Source of the DNA: Streptomyces stelliscabiei
Lineage (GTDB): Bacteria > Actinomycetota > Actinomycetes > Streptomycetales > Streptomycetaceae
DNA length: 64,000 bases
Direction of reading: 5' to 3'
Assembly (NCBI RefSeq): GCF_014873495.1
Contig: NZ_JADBGF010000001.1
Span: 3,782,001 to 3,846,000, forward strand
The notes under the pieces are model-generated. The model ran no database searches, was not told the origin of the DNA, and saw nothing but the letters and a program-made list of their open reading frames with translations. A program made the position numbers and the translations under genes. Positions 27,346 through 35,346 of this stretch are shown here, piece by piece. Each line of letters begins with the position of its first letter. Within the stretch, counting starts at the first letter, position 1.

Positions 27346-30300
27346 TCAGCTCTCGTCGGTCGAAGCGGTGACCGTGGACGAGGACTGCTCGGCGGCCACC
27401 GTGGTCTTCTTCGTGGCCGTCTTCTTCGCCGTGGCCGCCTTCTTGGCCGTGGCCTTCTTCGCGACCGTCTTCTTGGCCGCCGCCGTCTTCTTGGTGGCGG
27501 CCTTCTTCGCCGTCGCCTTCTTGGCCGTCTTCCGCGCCGCCGTCTTCTTGGCGGGCGGCTCGGCCCCGGTCTCCTCGGCGGCCTCGGCGGCCTCCTCGAC
27601 CGGCGCCTCGGCCGGGGTCACGACCGCGTCCTCGGCGGACACCGACGGAACCACGACCACGGCCGCCTCCGCCGACGCCGTGGGCGCCGTCGCCTTGCGC
27701 ACGGCACGCCGACGCGGACGGGCCGGAGCCGCGCTCTCGGCGACGGCAGGCTCCTCGGGCCGTGCGGCCTCCTCGGCCACGACCGGCTCGGACACCGTCA
27801 CCGTCGTCTCGGCAGCGACCGGCTCGGACACCGTCACCACGGTCTCCTCCGCGGCCGCTCCGGCCGGGGCGCCCGCCGGGGCGGTGGCCTTCCGGGTGGC
27901 CCGGCGACGCGTACGGCCCCTGGGCGCGGCGTCCTCGGTGCTCACGGCGGCCGGCGTCTCCACGACCGGGTCCTCCACGGCCACGGGCTCCGCCTCGGCG
28001 GCCTCCCGCGGCTTCGGGGCACGATCCTCGGAGACGGTGGTGGCCACGGCCTCGCGGGACTTCGGCGCACCGGTGGGCGCGGACGCCCGCCGGGTCGCGC
28101 GGCGCCGCGAACGACCACGCCCGACCGCCGCCTCGGCCTCGGCGACGCTGCTGTACAGCTCCTCGTCGGGCTCGAACTCGGGAGCGGGGAGCGCCACGGG
28201 CTCGGCGACCTCGGCGGCCACCTCGGCCTCGACCAGCTCGGCCTGCTCCACCGGCTCGACGGCCTCGTGAGCGGACACGTGGTCGTGGTCGTGGTCGTGC
28301 TCGGCACCGCCGCGCCCGCGCTTGCGGCGCTTGCCGCCACCGCCGACGGCCGTCGGCTGGTCCATGTGCACGATCACGCCGCGCCCGTTGCAGTGGACGC
28401 AGGTCTCGGAGAAGGACTCCAGCAGGCCCTGTCCGACCCGCTTGCGGGTCATCTGGACCAGACCCAGCGAGGTGACCTCGGCGACCTGGTGCTTCGTGCG
28501 GTCGCGTCCCAGGCACTCCAGCAGGCGCCGCAGCACCAGGTCCCGGTTGGACTCCAGGACCATGTCGATGAAGTCGATGACCACGATGCCGCCGAGGTCG
28601 CGCAGCCGCAGCTGACGCACGATCTCCTCGGCCGCCTCCAGGTTGTTCCTGGTGACCGTCTCCTCCAGGTTGCCGCCCTGGCCGGTGAACTTGCCGGTGT
28701 TGACGTCGACCACGATCATGGCCTCGGTCTTGTCGATCACCAGCGAACCACCGCTGGGCAGCCACACCTTGCGGTCCAGCGCCTTCATCAGCTGCTCGTC
28801 GATGCGGTACGTCGCGAAGACGTCGACCTCGGAGGTCCACTTCTGCAGACGCTCCGCCAGGTCGGGCGCGACGTGCGAGACGTAGCCGTGGATGGTCTCC
28901 CACGCCTCCTCGCCGCTGACGATGACCTTGGAGAAGTCCTCGTTGAAGATGTCGCGGACGACGCGGACGGTCATGTCCGGCTCGCCGTACAGCAGCGTCG
29001 GCGCGTTGCCGTTCTTCGCCTTCTTCTGGATGTCCTCCCACTGCGCCTGCAGCCGTTCGACGTCACGGCGCAGCTCGTCCTCGCTCGCGCCCTCGGCGGC
29101 GGTGCGCACGATGACGCCCGCGTCCTCGGGGACGATCTTCTTGAGGATGGTCTTCAGCCGGGCCCGCTCGGTGTCGGGCAGCTTGCGGCTGATCCCGGTC
29201 ATCGACCCCTCGGGGACGTAGACCAGGTAGCGGCCGGGCAGGGAGACCTGGCTGGTCAGGCGCGCGCCCTTGTGGCCGATCGGGTCCTTGGTGACCTGCA
29301 CGAGCACGGACTGACCGGACTTCAGGGCGGACTCGATACGGCGCGGCCCGTTGGCCATGCCGAGCGCCTCGAAGTTGACCTCACCGGCGTACAGGACGGC
29401 GTTGCGGCCCTTGCCGATGTCGATGAAGGCCGCCTCCATCGACGGCAGCACGTTCTGCACCTTGCCGAGGTAGACGTTGCCGACGTACGAGGTCGACTGC
29501 TCCTTGTTGACGTAGTGCTCGACGAGCACGTTGTCTTCCAGGACGCCGATCTGGGTGCGCTCGCCGCTCTGGCGGACGACCATGACGCGCTCGACGGCCT
29601 CACGCCGGGCGAGGAACTCGGCCTCGGTGATGATCGGGACGCGACGGCGGCCCTGCTCCCGGCCTTCGCGGCGGCGCTGCTTCTTGGCCTCCAGACGGGT
29701 CGAGCCCTTGATGGACTGCACCTCGTCGGAGAACTCGGTCTCCTTGGCGCGCCGTTCGCGCGGCTCACGGACCTTGACGACCGTGCGCTCGGGGTCGTCG
29801 GGCGTGGCCTCGGCCTCGGTGCCCGAGTCACCGGCGCGACGACGACGGCGACGGCGCCGACGGCTGCTGCTGGAGCCGGAGCCGGAGTCCTCGCGCTCGT
29901 CGGCCTCGTCCTCGGCGTCCTCGTCCACCTGCTCGGCGGTGTCCTCGGTGTCCTGCGCGGCCTGCTCGGCGGCGAGTTCGTCACCCTCGGCGTCGTCGGC
30001 GTCGGCCGCGTCGCCCCGACGGCGGCGGCGTCCGCCCCGGCGGCGGCGACGACGCGATCCGGTGGACTCCTCCTCGCCGTACTCGTCACCGTCTCCGGCG
30101 TCCTCTTCGGGCTCCTCGGCCTCCTCCGGCTCCTCCTCGATCACCACGGCGGCGGCGGGCTGCTCCGCCTCGACGGGCTCGCTCCGACGGCGACGACGGC
30201 GGCGCGGGCCGCCGGTGTTCTCCTCCTCGGCGAACCCGCCGAGGTCGGCGGTCTCGACGGTCTCCTCGACCTCCACGGGCTCGACCTCCGCCTCGGCGGC

Positions 30301-31413
30301 GGCCTGCGCGGCGGCCCGCTCGGGGGTCTGGAACATCGGCTCGGTGAACACCGGCGCCTGGAACACGGCCACGGCGGGCCGGGACGGGCGGGACGGCGCG
30401 TCCTCCGCGGCGGGCGGGGGCGGCGCCGAGAATCCGACGGCGGCCTTGCGCGCCGACCGGCGACGGGCCCGACGCGGCCCGCCGTCCTCCGCCTCGGCGG
30501 CCGGGGCCTCCTGGACGGCCTGGGCCGGCGCGGTCTCGGCGGCGGGCGCCTCCTGCGGCGCGGCGCTCGGGGCGGCGACGGACTCGGCCGCCTCGGCGGA
30601 CTCGCCCTCGGGCGCCCCGGCGGGCGTGGTCACCCGGCGAGTCGCACGACGACGTGTACGAGCGGCCGGCGCGGCCTCCTCGACAGCGGCCGGCACCTCG
30701 ACGGCCGGAACCTCGACCGGGGCAGCGGCCTCGGGCGCGGCGGCACTCTCCTCCGCCACCTGCGGCGCAGCGGTCGGAGCAGTGGCCCGACGGGTCGCAC
30801 GACGACGCGTACGAGCGGCCGGCGCGGCCTCCTCGACAGCGGCCGGCACCTCGACGGCCGGAACCTCGACCGGGGCAGCGGCCTCGGGCGCGGCGGCGCT
30901 CTCCTCCGCCACCTGCGGCGCAGCGGTCGGAGCAGTGGCCCGACGGGTCGCACGACGACGCGTACGAGCGGCCGGCGCGGCCTCCTCGACGGCGGCCGGC
31001 GCCTCGGCGGCAACCTCGGTGGTCTCGGCGCTCTCGGCCACGGCGGTGGCGGCAGCCGGCGCCACGGTCTCGACGACCTCGACGGCCTCGGCTTCCTTGG
31101 GCGCACCGGCGGGCGCGGAGGCGCGGCGGGTCGCACGACGGCGCGTACGAGCGGGGGGCGCCGCCTCCTCGACGGCCGCTGTCTCGGCGGCTTCCTCGTC
31201 CGGCTCGGCGGTCGCGTCGGCGGTCGCGAGATCCTCGGACTCGGCGGCCGGTATGGCCGGCACGGTGCTCTCCGCGGCCGCCTCGGCGCCGGCGGACGGC
31301 GGTCCCGCGGGGCGGGACGCGGCGCGGCGGCGACGGCGCGGCGGCAGCGTGTCGCTCGGCGTGTTCTGCTCGGAGCCCTGCGCGGGCTCTGCGGATTCGA
31401 TCGATTCGGGCAT
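27346..31413 (-). CDS. rne: Ribonuclease E/G family endoribonuclease
   Basis: This 1355-residue enzyme cleaves single-stranded A/U-rich RNA for mRNA decay and rRNA/tRNA processing. The catalytic core is central, as in Streptomyces RNase ES: the S1 domain near 640-730 (YLGKVQNVLPSMEAAFIDIG), metal-binding DVNTGKF near 903, DFIDMVLESNRD, and the zinc-link CVHCNGRG near 1005. The first 600 residues are acidic and repetitive, including two near-perfect 51-residue units (149-251) with ARTRRRATRR modules. The last 70 residues are Lys/Ala/Thr repeats resembling histone H1. Flanking regions probably form the degradosome scaffold and RNA-binding parts. Monocistronic: terminator after, 245-base gap before. 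Confidence 0.97.
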   Translation of the reverse strand: MPESIESAEPAQGSEQNTPSDTLPPRRRRRAASRPAGPPSAGAEAAAESTVPAIPAAESEDLATADATAEPDEEAAETAAVEEAAPPARTRRRATRRASAPAGAPKEAEAVEVVETVAPAAATAVAESAETTEVAAEAPAAVEEAAPAARTRRRATRRATAPTAAPQVAEESAAAPEAAAPVEVPAVEVPAAVEEAAPAARTRRRATRRATAPTAAPQVAEESAAAPEAAAPVEVPAVEVPAAVEEAAPAARTRRRATRRVTTPAGAPEGESAEAAESVAAPSAAPQEAPAAETAPAQAVQEAPAAEAEDGGPRRARRRSARKAAVGFSAPPPPAAEDAPSRPSRPAVAVFQAPVFTEPMFQTPERAAAQAAAEAEVEPVEVEETVETADLGGFAEEENTGGPRRRRRRRSEPVEAEQPAAAVVIEEEPEEAEEPEEDAGDGDEYGEEESTGSRRRRRRGGRRRRRGDAADADDAEGDELAAEQAAQDTEDTAEQVDEDAEDEADEREDSGSGSSSSRRRRRRRRRAGDSGTEAEATPDDPERTVVKVREPRERRAKETEFSDEVQSIKGSTRLEAKKQRRREGREQGRRRVPIITEAEFLARREAVERVMVVRQSGERTQIGVLEDNVLVEHYVNKEQSTSYVGNVYLGKVQNVLPSMEAAFIDIGKGRNAVLYAGEVNFEALGMANGPRRIESALKSGQSVLVQVTKDPIGHKGARLTSQVSLPGRYLVYVPEGSMTGISRKLPDTERARLKTILKKIVPEDAGVIVRTAAEGASEDELRRDVERLQAQWEDIQKKAKNGNAPTLLYGEPDMTVRVVRDIFNEDFSKVIVSGEEAWETIHGYVSHVAPDLAERLQKWTSEVDVFATYRIDEQLMKALDRKVWLPSGGSLVIDKTEAMIVVDVNTGKFTGQGGNLEETVTRNNLEAAEEIVRQLRLRDLGGIVVIDFIDMVLESNRDLVLRRLLECLGRDRTKHQVAEVTSLGLVQMTRKRVGQGLLESFSETCVHCNGRGVIVHMDQPTAVGGGGKRRKRGRGGAEHDHDHDHVSAHEAVEPVEQAELVEAEVAAEVAEPVALPAPEFEPDEELYSSVAEAEAAVGRGRSRRRATRRASAPTGAPKSREAVATTVSEDRAPKPREAAEAEPVAVEDPVVETPAAVSTEDAAPRGRTRRRATRKATAPAGAPAGAAAEETVVTVSEPVAAETTVTVSEPVVAEEAARPEEPAVAESAAPARPRRRAVRKATAPTASAEAAVVVVPSVSAEDAVVTPAEAPVEEAAEAAEETGAEPPAKKTAARKTAKKATAKKAATKKTAAAKKTVAKKATAKKAATAKKTATKKTTVAAEQSSSTVTASTDES
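30661..30966. repeat. 153-bp tandem duplication inside the RNase E gene
   Basis: Two nearly identical 153-bp units (30661-30813, 30814-30966), each encoding 51 residues with RTRRRATRRATAPTAAPQ, followed by a partial third. They keep frame and differ at a few bases, indicating recent duplication or gene conversion. Confidence 0.9.
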
Positions 31414-31556
31414 GCGGGCGTTTCTCCCGTCAGGCTCCCGGGCGCCGCACCCGGTCCGGCAGGGCCGGTGACGTCCGCGGCTCGCGTCGTGCGCGACTGC
31501 CGCCGTCCGGGGCGCGGGCGCCGCACGGGAGCTCTCTGTGTCCTGTCTCGCCGGTT

Positions 31557-31578
31557 CCGTACGCCATGTTGCGTACGG
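31557..31578. promoter_or_regulatory. 8-bp inverted repeat upstream of RNase E gene
   Basis: CCGTACGC-catgtt-GCGTACGG is a perfect inverted repeat 144 bases upstream of the RNase E start. It may be an operator or a leader hairpin; RNase E genes often self-regulate through their 5' leader. The rest of the gap 31414-31658 shows no gene. Confidence 0.4.
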
Positions 31579-31658
31579 CCTGGCGAAAGTCTTGTGGTCG
31601 GTGCGCTGCCCGACCCAGGTGGCTCCCGGATCAAAGGGCGACGCTACGACGTCCGTCC

Positions 31659-32483
31659 CTACGCGGGGCCCACCGGCGCCGACGCCTTCGCGGCGGCAGT
31701 GGGTTCGGCCGTTGAGAGGGCCGGCGCTGCCTCGCGGTCGGGCGCGAGCGGGTCGGTCACCGTGCCGGTCTCTTCATCGAAAAGCCCCTGCGCCAGCCTG
31801 GTCACCGCAGCGGGGACCGGCGGCGCCAGGTCGGCCACGGCGCGGAGACCGGACAGGACGTCGTCGGGTCGTACGGCAGGCGTCACGTGCCGAACAACCA
31901 GCCGCAGTATCGCACAGGGCTGGTCCGTCGGCCTATCAGCCTGTGGACCGGGCGTCTCAGAACCGTCGGCTCCGTCGCTTCCGTCCCGTCCGTCACGACC
32001 GGTGAGGTCGACGACGGCGGCCCTGGCGTCGAAGGTCCGCAGACCGTTCTTGGTCCTGCGCTGGACCTCGACGAGGTCCGCCGCCGTGAAGGCCTCGGCC
32101 GCGCGCGCGGCGTCCGCCGGGTCCACGCCGTCGAGGCGCAGTTCCCACACGGAGGCCGTGAGCCGGTCGGCGAGCCCGGAGGTCCGGGCCTCGACCGCGT
32201 CCACGATGTCGAGCCCGGTGGGCAGCGACTCGTCGAGGAGCATCCTGAGCTTTTCCGGGTCGCGCGCGTCGGTGAGCGCGATCTCCAGGTACTCCGCCTC
32301 ACTGCCCGTGCCGGTGGGTGCGGCATTGGCGTACGACACCTTCGGATGCGGCGTGAACCCCGCCGAGTACGCCATGGGCACCTCGGCACGGCGCAGCGCA
32401 CGCTCGAAGGCGCGCTGGAAGTCACGGTGGCTGGTGAACCGGAGGCGGCCGCGCTTGGTGTAACGCAGTCGGATGCGCTGCAC
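31659..32483 (-). CDS. DUF2344 / TIGR03936 radical-SAM-linked protein
   Basis: The 274-residue protein begins RIRLRYTKRGRLRFTSHRD and contains AYSAGFTPHPKVSYANAAPTG, hallmarks of the family that accompanies or is fused to TIGR03960 radical SAM proteins. The C-terminal third is low complexity. Its expected partner (37046-38998) is on the same strand but 4.6 kb away, separated by three accessory genes. The joint function is not known; tRNA or rRNA modification is often guessed. Confidence 0.9.
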   Translation of the reverse strand: MQRIRLRYTKRGRLRFTSHRDFQRAFERALRRAEVPMAYSAGFTPHPKVSYANAAPTGTGSEAEYLEIALTDARDPEKLRMLLDESLPTGLDIVDAVEARTSGLADRLTASVWELRLDGVDPADAARAAEAFTAADLVEVQRRTKNGLRTFDARAAVVDLTGRDGRDGSDGADGSETPGPQADRPTDQPCAILRLVVRHVTPAVRPDDVLSGLRAVADLAPPVPAAVTRLAQGLFDEETGTVTDPLAPDREAAPALSTAEPTAAAKASAPVGPA

Positions 32484-32531
32484 CGCGGGTGCGGGCGGCG
32501 GGCCTTCGGGCTGTCGCTTGCCCAGTGTCGT

Positions 32532-33755
32532 TCAGTCCTTCGTGAGAGCGGTCGTACTTCTACCAAGAGTACGTGCCCCGGCGGCCGCCGGTTCCCGCCC
32601 GGGGACGGGCTTCGGCTCCGCCGGCCGCCCGAGGAGTGCCGAGCGCACGGCGGCGCGGGCCTGGCGGGCGGACTCGCGGGCGGTGGCCCAGGCCTGCCGC
32701 GAGGCACTGCCCACAGCGCGAGCGGCCGCCGTGGCCGGCTTCCACACGGCGTCCCGCACGACATGGCCGGCGGGTGTGAGCACGGTCCGGTACAGCCACC
32801 GCGCCGGGTCGACGAGGAGCCACCGGACGAAACCGGCCAGGAACCGCCCCACGGCGCGCGAGAGGCGCCCGGCCACGCGCCAGGCGTGTCCGAGGGCGTC
32901 CCCCAGCTCCCGGCCCACGACGGCGAGCATCCGCCCGACCGGTACCAGCACCCACCGCCACACGGCGAGCGCGGGCACCACGAGCAGCACGCGTGCCGTC
33001 CAGGAGAACCCGAGCCAGATCCCGGTGAAGACCATCCGCATGAGCCACCCGGCGCCCCGGGCCGCCCACGCCATCGCGTGTCCCACGGGGGTCAGCGCAT
33101 ACCGGTACACCCACACCGCCGGCACGACGAGGAGGTACCGCGCCAGCCAGGCCAGGGCCGTGAACAGCGCGACCGCGACGGCGACGGTCCCGGCCCCGAT
33201 TCCCCTGGCCAGCCACGCGATGCCCCGCCCGAACGGCGCCAGCGTCCACCGGTACAGCCACCCGAGCCCCGCCCGGAGCCCACCGGCCAGCAGGACGACC
33301 GCGCCCCACGTCCCGGCGAACGCCCAGGCGACCGCATGCCCCACGGGCGTCAGCGCATACCGGTACACCCATACCGCCGGCACGACCAGCAGCCGGTGCC
33401 CGAGCCACCCGAGCCCCTGGGCGGCCGGCACGACGGCGTAGCGCCACAGCGCCACCCACGGCCGGACGAGGACGGCCCTGGCGACCCACAGCGACGCCCG
33501 CCCCAACGGCCGCCCCACGGCGTCCCTCAGGAACCGGCCGACCACCACGAGCACGTCCCACACCATCCGCACCGGCACGACGAGGACGAGCACGACGATC
33601 CGCACGGGAATCCGGATCGCGGCCGTGAGGCATCCCTCGGGCGCCTGCTGTCGCTCGGGCGCCTGGTGTCCCTCGGGCGGGCGCTGCCGCTCGGGCGGGC
33701 GCGCCGCCGGAGGCTCGGCCGACGGCCGGACAGGGGGCCTCTTCTCCAGGTCCAT
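32532..33755 (-). CDS. Repeat-built hydrophobic protein with WxYRxxLxPxG units
   Basis: The 407-residue protein has a Pro/Arg/Gln-rich start (1-45), then about 290 hydrophobic residues rich in Trp, Arg, Val and Gly. At least five copies of a motif W-(L/V)-Y-R-x-x-L-x-P-x-G-(R/H) occur near residues 129, 167, 215, 266 and 320. The segment LLVVPAVWVYRYALTPVGHA occurs twice exactly (about 122 and 208). Arginines inside each hydrophobic unit suggest in-plane amphipathic or re-entrant helices rather than ordinary membrane spans. The C-terminus is basic. No known family is recognised. It is on the strand of its glycosyltransferase neighbour. The annotated start is ATG 33755. Confidence 0.75.
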   Translation of the reverse strand: MDLEKRPPVRPSAEPPAARPPERQRPPEGHQAPERQQAPEGCLTAAIRIPVRIVVLVLVVPVRMVWDVLVVVGRFLRDAVGRPLGRASLWVARAVLVRPWVALWRYAVVPAAQGLGWLGHRLLVVPAVWVYRYALTPVGHAVAWAFAGTWGAVVLLAGGLRAGLGWLYRWTLAPFGRGIAWLARGIGAGTVAVAVALFTALAWLARYLLVVPAVWVYRYALTPVGHAMAWAARGAGWLMRMVFTGIWLGFSWTARVLLVVPALAVWRWVLVPVGRMLAVVGRELGDALGHAWRVAGRLSRAVGRFLAGFVRWLLVDPARWLYRTVLTPAGHVVRDAVWKPATAAARAVGSASRQAWATARESARQARAAVRSALLGRPAEPKPVPGREPAAAGARTLGRSTTALTKD

Positions 33756-33869
33756 GACGACGTAGACGCCTCAGCGGCCCGTACGGATGCGACTACGCGG
33801 CTGCACCTTCCACGCCGTTCGCACGCGTGTCCCCACGCCCGTGCCCGGGTGGATCGGCCGAAAAGGCCG

Positions 33870-35168
33870 CTACCGCCTGCGCCCGGAAGCCCCCGCTGAC
33901 TTGTCGGACTCGGCGGGCTTGGCGGACTCGGCGGGCTTGGCGGACTCGGCGGACTCGGCGGGCTTGGCGGACTCGGCCGACCCGCCGGCCCGGGGGGCCT
34001 CGGGGCGGCGCACCACGGCGGACAGTTGCCCCCGGGAGGCGTGGGGGGCGGAGAACTCCCGGTTGCTCTCCACCTGGCGGCGGACGTGCTCGGGCAGGTC
34101 CCGCATGGCCAGCAGACGGTCGCACGCCCGCAGGGCCCCGGCGTGGTCACCCACCCAGTGGGCATCGATGGAGAACTCGAACAGCAGGCCCCAGCGGTAG
34201 ACCCAGGGCCTGGTGAAGAGGAGGTCGTCCGGGGCGGGCCGGTCGACGACGTCGACGAGGAGGGCGTACGCCGTGTGGTAGCGGCGGCGCAGCCGCAGCC
34301 GGGAGGCCAACTCGTAACAGGCCTCCAGCCGCTCGGGGCGTGCCTCCCAGGCCCGCGAGAGCGCGTCCATGGCTCCCGGCCAGTCCTCCTCCTTCTCCGC
34401 TCGGAGAAGGCCCGCTTCGAGCAGCGAGCAGTACACCTCCTCGCCCCAGCCGCCCATCTCCGCGCGCCGCTCGTACAGGGCGATCGCCTCGCGCGCGTGG
34501 CCCAGGTCGCGTTCGGTGTTGGCGAGGTAGAAGACGGTGCGGGGGTTGGTGGGGTCGCGGTCGAGTTCGCGCCTGAGCAGACGCGCGTCGCGCTCGAACT
34601 TGTCGCCGCGGCAGCCGCCGTCGGCATGGTCCTCGATGACGATCGCGTCCAGGTTCTCCTGGACGTCGGGCCCGTCGGTGCACGGGTACTCGTGGGTGAC
34701 GCCCTCGTAGCGCCACAGCCGGTCCCCCCGCATCAGGTGCTTGAAGCGGTGCTGGGTGCCCGGGGTGTCGTAGCGCAGCATGTACGAGGTGGCCGTCAGC
34801 CGGGGCAGTGGCGCGTCCTGGCGCAGTACGTGGTCGGCGTCGATGGTGAGCAGGAAGTCGGCTCTGCCCCGGGCGTGTTGGATGTTCCGCGTCCGGTTGT
34901 GCCCGAAGTCGACCCACGGGTCCTGGTGGAGTTCGCCCGGGATGCCCTCCAGCGCCTCGCGGATCAGGTCCTGCGTACCGTCCGTCGAGCCGGTGTCGGA
35001 GATGACCCAGGTGTCGATCAGGGGGCGCACGGAGGCGAGGCAGCGCTCGATCACCCGGGCCTCGTTCTTGACGATCATGCAGAGGCAGATGGTCTGCGGC
35101 TTCACGGCCTCACCGGTCCCGGGGACGTTGGAACGCTGCCCGAGCGGCTGCGCGACATACCTCCTCAT
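33870..35168 (-). CDS. Family 2 glycosyltransferase with tetratricopeptide-like region
   Basis: The 432-residue protein starts at ATG 35168; a GTG 20 codons later (MKPQTICLCMIVKNEA) is an alternative. The GT-A signatures are CMIVKNEARVIERCL, VISDTGSTDGTQDLI, and the metal-binding TIDADHVLR. The C-terminal half has helical pairs typical of TPRs (FYLANTERDLGHAREAIALY, ALSRAWEARPERLEACYELA), as in some LPS or protein glycosyltransferases. It ends in a low-complexity Ala-Glu-Ser-Lys-Pro tail made by 18-bp repeats. It is divergent from the collagen-like gene across 178 bases; a role in glycosylating that secreted protein is an attractive inference, as collagen-like BclA of Bacillus is glycosylated. 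Confidence 0.85.
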   Translation of the reverse strand: MRRYVAQPLGQRSNVPGTGEAVKPQTICLCMIVKNEARVIERCLASVRPLIDTWVISDTGSTDGTQDLIREALEGIPGELHQDPWVDFGHNRTRNIQHARGRADFLLTIDADHVLRQDAPLPRLTATSYMLRYDTPGTQHRFKHLMRGDRLWRYEGVTHEYPCTDGPDVQENLDAIVIEDHADGGCRGDKFERDARLLRRELDRDPTNPRTVFYLANTERDLGHAREAIALYERRAEMGGWGEEVYCSLLEAGLLRAEKEEDWPGAMDALSRAWEARPERLEACYELASRLRLRRRYHTAYALLVDVVDRPAPDDLLFTRPWVYRWGLLFEFSIDAHWVGDHAGALRACDRLLAMRDLPEHVRRQVESNREFSAPHASRGQLSAVVRRPEAPRAGGSAESAKPAESAESAKPAESAKPAESDKSAGASGRRR

Positions 35169-35346
35169 ATCTCACAAACGACTGCCGACGCCGTCGAATT
35201 AGCCCACCCGGGACGCCCGGTTACGCCGACTTGATGATCTACGTCCCCGTCCGGTCCAGCGCGCTGGTCGGCTCGGTGGACAGGGGTGAGGCTCACGATC
35301 GAGTGAGGGGAAAAGCCCCAAACCGGTTGAAACAAGGAGCACATAG

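Noticed and set aside
27178..32463. A 1761-codon open frame on the plus strand opposite the RNase E gene
   Set aside because: It is an antisense artefact of high GC content: RNase E on the other strand has clear catalytic motifs, and the plus frame is only Gly/Arg/Leu-rich low complexity.
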